A stretch of DNA of 64,000 nt from Gammaproteobacteria bacterium (lineage in GTDB: Bacteria > Pseudomonadota > Gammaproteobacteria > Pseudomonadales > Azotimanducaceae). The position numbers were made by a program, and so were the translations under genes. The notes under the pieces were generated by a model, which made no database searches, had not been told where the DNA came from, and saw only the letters and a program-made list of their open reading frames with translations. Shown here piece after piece: positions 52,537 to 63,483 of this stretch. The stretch's first letter is position 1; each line of letters opens with the position of its first letter. Location: NCBI GenBank assembly GCA_026709365.1, contig JAPOTD010000008.1:1-64000 (forward strand). The letters run 5' to 3'.

Positions 52537-53037
52537 TCAACCGTCGCGAAGCCCCTGCTTGTGGATTTGCGCCTTTTGCCGCTGCCAGTCCCGGTCCCGC
52601 GCCGCGGCGCGTTTGTCGTGCTGCTTCCGGCCCTTGCCGAGGGCGATCTCGCACTTCACCCGATTGTGCTTCCAATACAGGGCGGTGGCGACGCAGCTGA
52701 AGCCCTTGGCTTGGGTGGCGGTGAAGATTCGGGCCAGTTCGCGGCTGTGCAGCAGCAGCTTGCGGGTCCGTTGCGGGTCGGCAACCACGTGGCTTGAGGC
52801 GCTCGGCAAGGGCGCGATGTTGGCGCCCAGCAGCCAGGCCTCGCCGTCGCGCAGCAGCACGTAGCTGTCCACGAGCTGCGCCTTGCCGGCGCGGATGGCC
52901 TTAACCTCCCAGCCCAGCAGCGCCAAGCCCGCCTCGAACCGCTCGGTCAGCGCGTAGTCGTGGCTCGCCCGCCGGTTGCGGGCGATGATCGCGGAGCCCT
53001 TGGCGGCGCTTGGCTGGGTGGCTTGCTTGGTGGACAT
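52537..53037 (-). CDS. smpB: SsrA-binding protein SmpB
   Basis: Binds tmRNA for rescue of stalled ribosomes. 166 residues from ATG 53037. [29 protein letters not shown] and the basic tail [18 protein letters not shown] are diagnostic. The tmRNA gene is not visible nearby. Confidence 0.96.
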   Translation of the reverse strand: MSTKQATQPSAAKGSAIIARNRRASHDYALTERFEAGLALLGWEVKAIRAGKAQLVDSYVLLRDGEAWLLGANIAPLPSASSHVVADPQRTRKLLLHSRELARIFTATQAKGFSCVATALYWKHNRVKCEIALGKGRKQHDKRAAARDRDWQRQKAQIHKQGLRDG

Positions 53038-53147
53038 GGACCCATTATAGAGTGGCCTTGGTCTGCTCCCTCCCCAACACCCCCCACGCCTCGTATTGCG
53101 CGCCTCGCATCGGCCGTTTAAGCATGGCAACAAGCGCGACGCCCCCG

Positions 53148-53170
53148 CATGGCGAAACTCCAACGCGACC
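53148..53170. repeat. Family A repeat, decayed fragment
   Basis: GGCGAAACTCCAACGCGACCG matches the right arm of stem 1 and the start of stem 2. Part of the 415-base gene-free stretch 53038-53452, which otherwise shows only repeat-derived sequence. Confidence 0.4.
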
Positions 53171-53341
53171 GTCCAGCCATGCTTTGGCTCCAGTCAAACT
53201 CCAACCGAAACCTCGGTCTCGATTGGGCCGTAAGATGGCCTTCGCCTTTCCCGTCGCTCCACGCGGTGGCAGTTCGCGGAGTTGTCGCCAGCCAAACGCC
53301 ACGGAACCTTGGTCCTGTCCCGACCCGCGGGGAGATCGTTC

Positions 53342-53392
53342 GCGGAGTTTCGCGCGAGCGAAACTCCAACGCGCCCGCTCCGCGGGCGCGCA
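53342..53392. repeat. Family A repeat, full two-hairpin copy
   Basis: Stem 1 GGAGTTTCGC-GCGA-GCGAAACTCC (53344-53367) and stem 2 CGCGCCCGC-TCC-GCGGGCGCG (53370-53390), both perfect. About 60 bases before the transporter gene. Confidence 0.85.
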
Positions 53393-53452
53393 GGTTGTTT
53401 GTCATCCATCGCTTAGCGAAAATGCGCAACGCTAGTCAGGGAGGGCACTGCT

Positions 53453-54853
53453 GTGGCCGAAATCGCGCAATCCGGGCAGTCGAGGCATGGGATGTGGTCC
53501 AGCCGCTGGATGTTCATTCTGGCGGCGGCGGGTTCGGCGGTGGGCTTGGGCAACATCTGGCGTTTTCCCTACATCACCGGCGAGAACGGCGGCGGCGCCT
53601 TTGTGCTGGTCTATCTCGCCTGCATCGCGCTGGTCGGCATCCCCATCATGATGGCCGAGGTGATGATTGGCCGGGAGGGGCGGCAAAGCCCGGTCAACAC
53701 CATGCGCGGGCTGACCCAGCAGCACCATCGGCACCGCAGCTGGGTGCTCATCGGCTGGGCGGGCTTGCTGGCCGGCTTCCTGATCCTGTCCTTCTATGGC
53801 GTCATCGGCGGCTGGGCGTTCAAGTACGTCCTCAGCCTGGCGGACGGCAGCTTCACCGACACCACAGCCAGCCACGCGACGGGCACCTTTGAGGCCTTTC
53901 TGGCCAGCCCTTGGGAGATGCTCTTCTGGCACACCCTGTTCATGGTGGTCGTGGTATCGGTCATCGGCCGCGGCGTGGTCAAGGGCCTTGAGACGGCCAT
54001 CCGTTGGATCATGCCGCTGCTCTTCGTGCTGTTGGCGGTGCTGCTGGGCTACGGCGTCACCTCCGGCGGCTTCGCCCAGAGCTTGGCCTTCATGTTCCGC
54101 TTCGACTGGGATGCGCTCACCGACCGCGCCCTGTTCGAGGCCTTGGGCCATGCCTTCTTCACCCTCAGCATCGGGATGGGCGCCATCATGGCCTACGGCG
54201 CCTATGTGCCGAGTTCCGTGTCCATCACCAAAACCGTGGTCACCATTGCAGTGCTCGACACGGTCGTGGCATTGGTGGCGGGCCTCGCCATTTTCCCCAT
54301 CGTCTTCACCAACGGCTTGGAGCCAGGGCAAGGCCCGGGGCTGCTGTTCGTGACCGTGCCCTTGGCGTTTGGCCAACTGCCCTGGGGCGCCTTGTTCGGC
54401 ACCGTCTTCTTCATCCTGGTGAGCCTCGCCGCCATCACCTCGGCCATTTCGCTGACCGAGCCGGCCTTGGCCTACTTGGTCGAGGAGTACGGCGCCAAGC
54501 GATCCAAGGTCGCCATCACCCTTGGCGCCGGCTGCTGGCTGCTGGGCGTCGGCACGGTGCTCTCCTTCAACGAATGGGCGGAATTCCACGTTGTGGGCAG
54601 CATGACGTTCTTCGACTTCGTGGACTACGTCTCCCAGAACATCATGTTGCCGCTCGGCGGCTTGTTCATCGCCCTGTTCGCCGCCTTTGCGCTTCCCAAG
54701 TCGGTGCTCGACAACCAATTGGGGCTGACCGGACCGCTGGGGCGCAAGCTCTGGCTGGTGTTGGCTGGAGTGACCGCGCCCTTGGGGGTGTTGGCGGTGT
54801 TCCTGGTGACCATCATCGGCCTCGACAACATCAGGGCCTGGTTTGCCGGATGA
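53453..54853 (+). CDS. Sodium-dependent NSS-family transporter
   Basis: 466 residues, about eleven membrane spans. The N-terminal GSAVGLGNIWRFPYITGENG is the sodium and substrate site of the LeuT/NSS family. Imports an amino acid or amine with Na+. GTG start. Its TGA overlaps the ratA ATG, so it is now the leading gene of the ratA-rnfH pair, separating them from smpB. Confidence 0.92.
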   Translation: MAEIAQSGQSRHGMWSSRWMFILAAAGSAVGLGNIWRFPYITGENGGGAFVLVYLACIALVGIPIMMAEVMIGREGRQSPVNTMRGLTQQHHRHRSWVLIGWAGLLAGFLILSFYGVIGGWAFKYVLSLADGSFTDTTASHATGTFEAFLASPWEMLFWHTLFMVVVVSVIGRGVVKGLETAIRWIMPLLFVLLAVLLGYGVTSGGFAQSLAFMFRFDWDALTDRALFEALGHAFFTLSIGMGAIMAYGAYVPSSVSITKTVVTIAVLDTVVALVAGLAIFPIVFTNGLEPGQGPGLLFVTVPLAFGQLPWGALFGTVFFILVSLAAITSAISLTEPALAYLVEEYGAKRSKVAITLGAGCWLLGVGTVLSFNEWAEFHVVGSMTFFDFVDYVSQNIMLPLGGLFIALFAAFALPKSVLDNQLGLTGPLGRKLWLVLAGVTAPLGVLAVFLVTIIGLDNIRAWFAG

Positions 54854-55308
54854 CCCAGCTCAGGCGCTCCGCAGTGCTCCCTTATGCTGCGGACGACATC
54901 TACCGCATTGTCAACGATGTGGCCCGCTACCCGGAGTTCCTGCCGTGGTGCGTCAGCGCGGTCGTTTTGGCGCATGAATCCGCGACCCTAGAAGCGCGGT
55001 TGACCGTCTCGGCCAAGGGCTTCAGGGAGAGCTTCACCACCCGCAACGTGCTGGAGCCAGGCCGAGCGATTGCGCTTGACTTGGTGGATGGTCCGTTCAG
55101 CCATTTCCGGGGCGAATGGCGGTTTTCCGATTTCGGCGGGGGCCGTGGCTGCCGGGTGGAACTCGACTTGAACTTCGCCGTCAAGGGCGCCCGCCGCCTG
55201 CTGTCCGGGGTGGTGGCGAGAAGCGTCGGCGCAATGGCCAACGCGGTCATGGACGCCTTCTGCCAGCGCGCCCACGACCTGTTGGGCGCTGCATGCGGAT
55301 CGAAGTAG
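54850..55308 (+). CDS. ratA: RatA / COQ10-type START-domain protein
   Basis: 152 residues from the ATG overlapping the transporter stop. LPYAADDIYRIVNDVARYPE and FLPWC open the START fold, and FSHFRGEWRF and VKGARRLLSGVVARSV complete it. Relatives act in coenzyme Q function or as a ribosome-association toxin. The pairing with rnfH downstream is standard. Confidence 0.9.
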   Translation: MTQLRRSAVLPYAADDIYRIVNDVARYPEFLPWCVSAVVLAHESATLEARLTVSAKGFRESFTTRNVLEPGRAIALDLVDGPFSHFRGEWRFSDFGGGRGCRVELDLNFAVKGARRLLSGVVARSVGAMANAVMDAFCQRAHDLLGAACGSK

Positions 55309-55574
55309 CCTACGCCGCCGCCGAGCGGCAGGTGCTGGTTGCCCTTGATGTTGATGAGGGGGCCACTGTGGAGACGGCCTTGCGTCAGGTGGCTGGCTAC
55401 GCGGCCTTTGATGGCCTGAACGTAAGCCGCATGCCAGTGGGCGTTTACGGCAAGCGGGTCGATCAAAGCCGCCTGCTGCGCCCTGGCGAGCGCATCGAGC
55501 TGTATCGGCCCGTGCTGCTGGATCCCAAGGAGGCTCGCCGCCGCCGGGCGATGGCCAACCGTGAGCCGGTCTAG
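55293..55574 (+). CDS. rnfH: RnfH family (RatB) protein
   Basis: 93 residues, ubiquitin-like beta-grasp fold: MRIEVAYAAAERQVLVALDV, FDGLNVSRMPVGVYGKRV and LRPGERIELYRPVLLDPKEARRRRA, cut here into known blocks. Starts inside the ratA end and overlaps the bamE tail on the other strand. Confidence 0.88.
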   Translation: MRIEVAYAAAERQVLVALDVDEGATVETALRQVAGYAAFDGLNVSRMPVGVYGKRVDQSRLLRPGERIELYRPVLLDPKEARRRRAMANREPV

Positions 55575-55948
55575 GAGCCTGCGCCGGTGGCGTCCGTGGG
55601 CGCCAAGTCGCCCGCCAGAGATGAGAGGGCATCGTTCTCGAAGAAGACGGTGAAGCGCTGCTCGGTCTCGAAGCGCCCCGGCACCCTGATGGTGTAGATG
55701 TAGTCCCAGCGGTCCTGGTTGAAGATGTTGCGCACCACCGGCTCCCCCATAATGAAGGCGACCTGTTCCCGGGTCATGCCGGGCTTGAGTTGATCGACCA
55801 TCCCCTGGGTGATGACGTTGCCCTGCTGCACGGTGATCTTGTGTACCCGCGGCACCTTGAACTGGGGCATTTTCGGCATCTTTGGCATCGCGCAGCCAGC
55901 GGCCAGCACAGCACTGGCCAGCGACAGCGCGAACAGGCGTCGGCTCAT
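55571..55948 (-). CDS. bamE: Outer-membrane assembly lipoprotein BamE
   Basis: 125 residues from ATG 55948. Lipobox LAAGC with Cys19. QGNVITQGMVDQLKPGMTRE and FIMGEPVVRN are the BamE fold, with WDYIYTIRV in the last strand. Part of the Bam complex that inserts barrels in the outer membrane. Confidence 0.93.
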   Translation of the reverse strand: MSRRLFALSLASAVLAAGCAMPKMPKMPQFKVPRVHKITVQQGNVITQGMVDQLKPGMTREQVAFIMGEPVVRNIFNQDRWDYIYTIRVPGRFETEQRFTVFFENDALSSLAGDLAPTDATGAGS

Positions 55949-56010
55949 TGCAGCATCCCGTAGCGTTTGCAGGCGGCGAATGGTAGGGGAATTGTGCCGC
56001 AAAATCAGCA

Positions 56011-56108
56011 GGCGCGCCCGCGAAGCGGGCGCGTTAGAGTTTCGCTACGCGAAGCTCCGCGCGCTCGTCGCACGGGTCGCGGATTCCGATCTGTTTCTGA
56101 GCCCGCAC
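56011..56108. repeat. Family A repeat, full copy with tail
   Basis: Stem 2 CGCGCCCGC-GAA-GCGGGCGCG (56013-56033), stem 1 GAGTTTCGC-TAC-GCGAAGCTC (56037-56057), and the tail TTCCGATCTGTTTCTGAG up to 56108 shared with the copy at 30.6 kb. Orientation reversed relative to the copy at 46.9 kb. Between bamE and recN. Confidence 0.8.
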
Positions 56109-56158
56109 ACAGAGGGTGGGTGCGGCCGTGCTCGCCGGTCTTTGGGTTGGCGAGGGTG

Positions 56159-57823
56159 TCATGTCCTCCCAGCGGCCGGCCCCGACCCCGCCTCCTCCAG
56201 CAGGGTGCGGGCGTAGGCACGGGTCTTGTCGGTGAGGTCGGCTCCGGCCAGCATGCGGGCCACCTCCTCGGTGCGGCGATCCTTGGTGACGCAGCGCAGC
56301 CGCACGTTCTGGGCGGCGTCCTTCTCCACCACGAGGTGGCTGTTGCCGAGTGCGGCGACTTGGGGCGCGTGGGTGACGCAGATCACTTGGGTGTGGTTGC
56401 CGAGATCGCGCAGCAGGCGGCCGACGATGTCGGCGGTGGTACCGCCGACGCCGACGTCGGCTTCGTCGAGCACCAGGCAGGGCAGGCGCATCTTCTGGGC
56501 GGCAGCCACGGAGACCGCCAAGCTGAGCCGCGCCCGTTCACCGCCGGAGGCAATGCGGGCCAAGCTGCCCGCGGGATACTTGGGGTTGGTGGTCACTTGG
56601 AACTCCACGGCCTCCAAGCCGCGTTCCGAATGGGCCGCCTCGAAGGCCACGGAAAACGCCCCTCCGGCCATTCCCAAGACCTGCATGTGAGCGCTTACTT
56701 CGTTGGCAAACGCTTGGGCGGCTTCCCGTCGGGCGGAACTGACGCGCCCGGCGACGCTTTGGAACTCATCGTTCCAGCGGCGGGCCTCCTCCTGGAGCGC
56801 CTCGACGTTTCGGCGTTCGGTAGCCTGCGCCTCCAGTTCCGAGGCCAAGCCCTCGGCGTGTTGCGCCAAGCGCTCCGGCGCCACGCGGTGCTTGCGGGAC
56901 AGATCGTGAAAGCGGTCAAGCCGCTCGGTGACCTGGGACAGGTGGGCGGGGTCGGCATCGAAGGCATCGGCGTAGCCGTTCAAGTCGTGGGCGGCGTCGT
57001 CGATCAACTGCAGCGCTGAGCTCAAGGCATCCCGGGCTTGCGCGAGCTTGGGATGCTCATCGTCGATGTCGCTCAGTTGCCGCTGGCTGCGGCGCGCATC
57101 GGCCATGTCCGACAGGCAATCGATGGCTTGGCGCACCGTCTCCTGAATGTCCTGGGCTTGGGAGAGGCGGCGAAACTCGGCGTCAAGGGATTCGAATTCG
57201 CCCGGGGCCGGTTCCAGGGCCCGCAACTCATCGAGTTGATAGCGCAGCAGCGCCTGACGGTCGTCGGCGTTGGCGAGCTCGGCCTCAAGGGCGGCCAAGG
57301 CTTTTTCGGCTCTCCGGGCGGCGCGGTAGGCGTTGGCCATGCCTTGGCGGTCGGCCGCGTGTACGCCGTAGGCGTCGAGCAGGCTCAGTTGCACGTCGCG
57401 CCTGGCAAGCCGCTGGTTCTCATCCTGGCTGTGGATGTCGATCAATCCGTCCGTGAGTTCGCGCACCATGCCCAGATTCACCGGCACGCCGTTGACGAAC
57501 GCCCTGGAGCGGCCATCGACGCCGATGATGCGGCGCAGCAGGCAGCGGCGCGGCGCGTCGGCGTCGTCGAGGTCGGCGGCCTTGACGGCGTCCAATGAGG
57601 CTGAACCCTCGTCGAGGTCGAACTCCGCGGTCACCTCCGCCCGCTGGGCGCCGGGCCTGATCAAGTCGGTTCGCGCCCGCTCGCCGGCCACTAGGGCCAA
57701 GGCGTTCATCAGGATGGACTTGCCGGCGCCCGATTCGCCGGTCACCACCGTCAGGCCGCGGTCGAAGGCAACGTCCACCGCCGTCACCAAGGCAAAATCC
57801 CGAATGGTCAGTTGCTTAAGCAC
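56159..57823 (-). CDS. recN: DNA repair protein RecN
   Basis: SMC-like ATPase of double-strand break repair. 554 residues from GTG 57823 (GGGACAGGA upstream). Walker A GESGAGKSILMNAL, long coiled-coil arms, signature SGGERARLSLA, Walker B LPCLVLDEADVGVGG and the H-loop VICVTHAPQ. The open frame extends upstream through hrcA, but that part is only antisense. Confidence 0.96.
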   Translation of the reverse strand: MLKQLTIRDFALVTAVDVAFDRGLTVVTGESGAGKSILMNALALVAGERARTDLIRPGAQRAEVTAEFDLDEGSASLDAVKAADLDDADAPRRCLLRRIIGVDGRSRAFVNGVPVNLGMVRELTDGLIDIHSQDENQRLARRDVQLSLLDAYGVHAADRQGMANAYRAARRAEKALAALEAELANADDRQALLRYQLDELRALEPAPGEFESLDAEFRRLSQAQDIQETVRQAIDCLSDMADARRSQRQLSDIDDEHPKLAQARDALSSALQLIDDAAHDLNGYADAFDADPAHLSQVTERLDRFHDLSRKHRVAPERLAQHAEGLASELEAQATERRNVEALQEEARRWNDEFQSVAGRVSSARREAAQAFANEVSAHMQVLGMAGGAFSVAFEAAHSERGLEAVEFQVTTNPKYPAGSLARIASGGERARLSLAVSVAAAQKMRLPCLVLDEADVGVGGTTADIVGRLLRDLGNHTQVICVTHAPQVAALGNSHLVVEKDAAQNVRLRCVTKDRRTEEVARMLAGADLTDKTRAYARTLLEEAGSGPAAGRT

Positions 57824-57870
57824 GTCCTGTCCCGGTTCCGGTCCATCAGGCTCACTCACGTTCAATAGTC

Positions 57871-57917
57871 GCGGAGTTTCGCGCTGCGAAACTCCAACGC
57901 GCCCGGTTCGCAGGCGC
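57871..57917. repeat. Family A repeat, second stem decayed
   Basis: Stem 1 GGAGTTTCGC-GCT-GCGAAACTCC (57873-57895) is perfect. Stem 2 keeps GCGCC...GGCGC only. Lies between the divergent recN and hrcA genes, where it could affect both promoters. Confidence 0.7.
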
Positions 57918-57952
57918 ACCTTGACGCTGGCTCGAAAGCAACATACTACTTG

Positions 57953-59026
57953 ATGGCCGACGGGTTGGTCGGCACAGGCTTGCCGAGGAGCGAGGCAGTG
58001 GATCAAGTCGATGAGCGCACGGGACAGCTCTTCAAGCTGTTGGTGGAGGCCTACCTCAGCAATGGCCGGCCAGTGGCGTCCAAGGCGCTGGCGGGGCAGC
58101 CGAGCGTGTCGGTCAGTCCCGCGACGGTGCGCAACATCATGGCCCGCTTGGAAGGCCAGGGCTTGGTCACCTCGCCGCACACCTCCGCCGGCAAGGTGCC
58201 CACCAGCCAAGGCCTGCGCTTCTTCGTCGAGAGCCTGCTGGCCGTTGAGCCCTTGGATGAGGCGGGGCGGCGGGGCATCGAGGCGCAGTTGAACCCGGAC
58301 CTGCCGCCCGCCGACTTGATTGAGTCGGCCTCCGAAGCCTTGTCCCGCATCACTTCCATGGCCTGCGTGGTGACCCTGCCCCGGCAGGAGCAGGCGGCGT
58401 TGCGCCACGTTGAGTTCCTCAAGCTCGATGCGGAACGCGTGCTGGCGATCCTGGTGTTCAATGATCGGGAGGTGCAGAACCGGGTCATTCACACCGACCA
58501 CGATTACCAGGAAGCGGACTTGGTCCGTGCCGCCAACTTCATCAACCAGGAGTTCGGCGGCCTGACCTTGGGCGACGCCCGCAGCGGGCTGCTCGCCAGC
58601 ATGCAACGCGACAAGGACCGCATGGACAACCTGCTGCAGTCGGCGCTCGACTTGGCTGCCCAGGCTTTCGCGAAGCCGCCGTCCGGCGGCAAGGGCTTTG
58701 TGGTGGCGGGGGAGTCGAATCTGCTGGACATCAGTGCCGACACGGACACGGTGCGCGCCCTCTTCGAAGCCTTCACCCGCAAGGGCAGCATCCTGCACCT
58801 GCTTGACCAGTGCCTGAACACCCAGGGCATACAGCTGTTCATCGGCGATGAGTCGGGCTACGAAGTGCTCGATGAGCTGTCCTTGGTGTCGTCCTCGTAC
58901 TCGGTCAACGGCCGCATCGCCGGTGTGCTCGGCGTGGTGGGCCCGACGCGCATGGCCTACCAGAAGATCATTCCGGTGGTGGACGTGACCGCGCATTTGC
59001 TGGGCGATGCGTTGAATCATTCGTAA
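57953..59026 (+). CDS. hrcA: Heat-inducible transcription repressor HrcA
   Basis: 357 residues. The N-terminal winged helix (TGQLFKLLVEAYLSNGRPVA, VSPATVRNIMARLEGQGLV) is followed by a GAF-like regulatory part. Represses grpE-dnaK-dnaJ genes in many bacteria by binding CIRCE. I found no CIRCE sequence in this cluster. TTG 57950 is an alternative start. Confidence 0.95.
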   Translation: MADGLVGTGLPRSEAVDQVDERTGQLFKLLVEAYLSNGRPVASKALAGQPSVSVSPATVRNIMARLEGQGLVTSPHTSAGKVPTSQGLRFFVESLLAVEPLDEAGRRGIEAQLNPDLPPADLIESASEALSRITSMACVVTLPRQEQAALRHVEFLKLDAERVLAILVFNDREVQNRVIHTDHDYQEADLVRAANFINQEFGGLTLGDARSGLLASMQRDKDRMDNLLQSALDLAAQAFAKPPSGGKGFVVAGESNLLDISADTDTVRALFEAFTRKGSILHLLDQCLNTQGIQLFIGDESGYEVLDELSLVSSSYSVNGRIAGVLGVVGPTRMAYQKIIPVVDVTAHLLGDALNHS

Positions 59027-59117
59027 GCTGGTTTGCCGCCGCCGCCGGGCCTTTGCGGGGGGCGGCGCCTTGGCGAGCGCCTCTTCCAGGGCAAGACGGC
59101 AACTCGCCTGAGCTGCT

Positions 59118-59172
59118 AGCGCGGAGTTTCGCGGGAGCGAAACTCCATCCGCGCCCGCTTTGCGGGCGCGCA
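59118..59172. repeat. Family A repeat, full two-hairpin copy
   Basis: Stem 1 GGAGTTTCGC-GGGA-GCGAAACTCC (59123-59146) and stem 2 GCGCCCGC-TTT-GCGGGCGC (59151-59169). Ends five bases before the grpE heat-shock promoter. Confidence 0.85.
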
Positions 59173-59176
59173 GGGG

Positions 59177-59205
59177 CTTGAATCCACTGCGGCGACCCCC
59201 ATTGT
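59177..59205 (+). promoter_or_regulatory. Sigma-32 type promoter of grpE
   Basis: CTTGAA (59177-59182), 14 bases, CCCCATTGT (59197-59205). This is close to the RpoH consensus. The start site would be about 59212, 23 bases before the grpE ATG. Confidence 0.75.
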
Positions 59206-59234
59206 GTGGGCTTGGTAAAGGCGGATGGGGAACC

Positions 59235-59888
59235 ATGGCGAAGAAGGCGGCTGAAGCGGAGCGGGAAGCGTCGCAACCGGGCGAGGAGTCGGCACTCGAT
59301 CAGGGTGCCGCAGCGGACGAGGCGGCAGCCCAAGCGGACGACGATGGCGCGCCGGACCTGCAGGCGGCGCTGGACGCTGCGCGGGAGGAGGCGGCGAGCT
59401 TGAAGGATGCGGCGCTGCGGGCGCAGGCTGAGGTCGAGAACGTGCGCCGCCGCGCGGCGCGCGACGTGGAGAACGCCCACAAGTTTGCTCTGGAACGCTT
59501 TGCCGAAAGCCTGCTGCCGGTCGTTGACAGCTTGGAGAAGTCCGTCGAGAGCCTGCAGTCGGCCTCGGGAAGCCAAGCTGCCGACGCCGAAGGAACAACC
59601 GGCCAGCCAGCCGAAGCGGCGGATGCGGCGGCGGTGTCCGAAGGCGTGGGCCTGTGCCTGAAGCTCTTCCTCGACACCTTGGCCAGGAACGGCATCGAGC
59701 AGGTTGACCCCTTGGGCGAGCCCTTCGACCCAGCCCGGTCCGAAGCCATGGCCATGGTCGAGAACCCTGACGCGGAGCCGAATTCGGTCATGGAGGTGAT
59801 GCAAAAGGGCTATGCGCTCAACGGGCGCTTGGTGCGCGCCGCCAAGGTCATCGTCGCGAAAGCGCCGGCTGCTGGGCCCGCGGGTTGA
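59235..59888 (+). CDS. grpE: Nucleotide exchange factor GrpE
   Basis: Releases ADP from DnaK. 217 residues from ATG 59235. An acidic disordered N-terminus is followed by a long coiled coil (ALRAQAEVENVRRRAARDVE) and the C-terminal beta domain (SVMEVMQKGYALNGRLVRAA with VIVAK). An Ala/Glu-rich loop (about residues 115-135) is longer than usual. Confidence 0.95.
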   Translation: MAKKAAEAEREASQPGEESALDQGAAADEAAAQADDDGAPDLQAALDAAREEAASLKDAALRAQAEVENVRRRAARDVENAHKFALERFAESLLPVVDSLEKSVESLQSASGSQAADAEGTTGQPAEAADAAAVSEGVGLCLKLFLDTLARNGIEQVDPLGEPFDPARSEAMAMVENPDAEPNSVMEVMQKGYALNGRLVRAAKVIVAKAPAAGPAG

Positions 59889-59897
59889 CTGATTCAC

Positions 59898-59944
59898 GGA
59901 TTGGCCAATCCGCGGATTGATTAATCCACCTGCGCCCCCATCTA
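59898..59944 (+). promoter_or_regulatory. Heat-shock promoter with tandem palindromes before dnaK
   Basis: Two copies of GGATT-N4-AATCC lie two bases apart (59898-59911 and 59914-59927). The first is inside a perfect 16-bp palindrome (59897-59912). TTGATT within the second, 13 bases, then CCCCATCTA (59936-59944) resembles a sigma-32 promoter. The palindromes overlap its -35 and may be an operator. Confidence 0.6.
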
Positions 59945-60063
59945 ACGAAACATCACGAAACATTCGGCGACTGCGGACTTGGGGAAAGCGACCAGCGAGC
60001 AGTCATCATGCCCGCGCTTCGGAGCGAGGCGCGGGCCAACGCAAAACTTGGAGCAAACCGAAC

Positions 60064-61995
<1,932 letters not shown>

Positions 61996-62027
61996 CCGGG
62001 GCGGGAGCGTCAATGCAGCTTAAGGCG

Positions 62028-62182
62028 TTCAGGACGAGGGCGGGACGGCGCCAACGTAGGCCTTCGGCGCGTGTCGGTTCGCTTTGGGGCGGCTCTGGCG
62101 CGAATCTCCGTGTCCGTTCGGCCGGCTTCGCCTATCGAGGGCGTCCCGCCCGCCGACGGCGCCAAGCGCCGTCCCGCCTGAA
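62028..62182. repeat. Family B element with terminal inverted repeats
   Basis: TTCAGG (62028-62033) and GCGGGACGGCGC (62040-62051) are mirrored by GCGCCGTCCCGC (62166-62177) and CCTGAA (62177-62182). This gives a ~155-base element with inverted ends, like a small non-coding transposable unit. Inside, GACGGCGC-CAA-GCGCCGTC (62155-62173) is a strong hairpin that could attenuate read-through from dnaK into dnaJ. Confidence 0.55.
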
Positions 62183-62246
62183 ACAGGATGGTTGAGGTGG
62201 CGCAGCGCCCGATCAACACACCGAGGCCCCCGGCAGGAACCAACTG

Positions 62247-63374
62247 ATGGCCAAGCGCGACTACTACGAAATTCTGGGGCTGGAGCGGGACGCCTCCGAC
62301 GAGGATGTCAAGAAAGCCTATCGGCGCTTGGCCATGAAGCTGCATCCGGACCGCAATCCGGACGACGCCCAAGCCGAGGAGCGGTTCAAGGAGGCTTCGG
62401 AAGCCTACGAAGTGCTTTCCGACCGCGAAAAGCGCGGCGCCTACGACCAGTTTGGCCATGCCGGCGTGGATCCCAGCGCGGGCGGCATGGGCGGCGCCGG
62501 CTTCAACGGCAGCTTCAGCGACATTTTCGGCGACGTCTTTGGCGACATCTTCGGCGGCGGCCGCGCCGGACGCAGCGGCCGGTCCCGGGGCGCGGACCTT
62601 CGCTACGCCCTGACCCTCGACCTGGAGCAGGCCGTGCATGGCGACACGGTGGAGATCTCGGTGCCGGTGCTCGCCACCTGCGAGGAGTGCCGAGGCAGCG
62701 GCTCAGCGCCCGGAACCCAGCCGAGCACCTGCCCGGAGTGCTCCGGTGCCGGGCAGATCCGCGTTGCCCAAGGCTTCTTCTCCCTGCAGCAAACCTGTCC
62801 CCGCTGCCGGGGCGCCGGACAGGTCATCACCGACCCCTGCCGTCGCTGCGGCGGGCGCGGCCGGGTGGAGGAGCGCAAGACCCTGTCGGTGCGCATTCCG
62901 CCCGGCGTGGACAACGGCGACCGCATCCGCTTGACCGGTGAGGGCGAAGCCGGGCGCGGCGGCGAAGCGGGCGACCTGTATGTGCAGGTGGAGGTACGCG
63001 AGCATCCCATCTTCCAGCGCGATGGTCGGCACCTGTTCTGCGAGGTGCCGCTGTCCTTCGCCGACGCCGCCTTGGGCGGCGAACTCGAGGTCCCCACCTT
63101 GAGCGGAAGGGTGAAGCTCAAGGTGCCCCCGGAAACCCAAACCGGCAAGATGTTCCGCTTGCGTGGCCGGGGCGTCACCCCGGTGCGCGGCGGCGGCGTG
63201 GGCGACCTGCTGTGCAAGGTGGTGGTGGAAACCCCGGTCAAGCTCAATGAGTCGCAGAAGGAGTTGCTGCGCCAGTTCAAAACGAGCTTGGAGCAGGGCA
63301 GCGAGCAGCATTCGCCAAAGGAAAGCGGTTGGTTCGACGGCGTCAAGGAGTTCTTCGACAGCTTGAAGCCCTGA
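62247..63374 (+). CDS. dnaJ: Chaperone DnaJ (Hsp40)
   Basis: 375 residues. J domain [20 protein letters not shown] with HPDRNPD, a Gly/Phe-rich linker, four CxxCxGxG zinc repeats ([32 protein letters not shown]) and the C-terminal substrate domain. Stimulates DnaK ATPase. Confidence 0.98.
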   Translation: MAKRDYYEILGLERDASDEDVKKAYRRLAMKLHPDRNPDDAQAEERFKEASEAYEVLSDREKRGAYDQFGHAGVDPSAGGMGGAGFNGSFSDIFGDVFGDIFGGGRAGRSGRSRGADLRYALTLDLEQAVHGDTVEISVPVLATCEECRGSGSAPGTQPSTCPECSGAGQIRVAQGFFSLQQTCPRCRGAGQVITDPCRRCGGRGRVEERKTLSVRIPPGVDNGDRIRLTGEGEAGRGGEAGDLYVQVEVREHPIFQRDGRHLFCEVPLSFADAALGGELEVPTLSGRVKLKVPPETQTGKMFRLRGRGVTPVRGGGVGDLLCKVVVETPVKLNESQKELLRQFKTSLEQGSEQHSPKESGWFDGVKEFFDSLKP

Positions 63375-63483
63375 CGGCGGTGCGGCAATTCCCATGCGTT
63401 GAGGAGCCGCACCGTGCGTCCGTCTGAGGAGGCGACGCCCGCTGCGAATCACATTGGATTGATCGAGACCTAAGGGAGCAGGA

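Noticed and set aside
53038..53452. tmRNA gene next to smpB
   Set aside because: No tRNA-like ends, tag frame or CCA-type terminus seen. The stretch is made of family A repeat pieces.
56159..59236. Apparent 1025-aa RecN fusion reading through hrcA
   Set aside because: Only the last 554 residues match RecN. The GTG at 57823 has a ribosome site and the upstream part is antisense to hrcA.
57900..60063. CIRCE element
   Set aside because: No TTAGCACTC/GAGTGCTAA pair or near match was found upstream of hrcA, grpE or dnaK.
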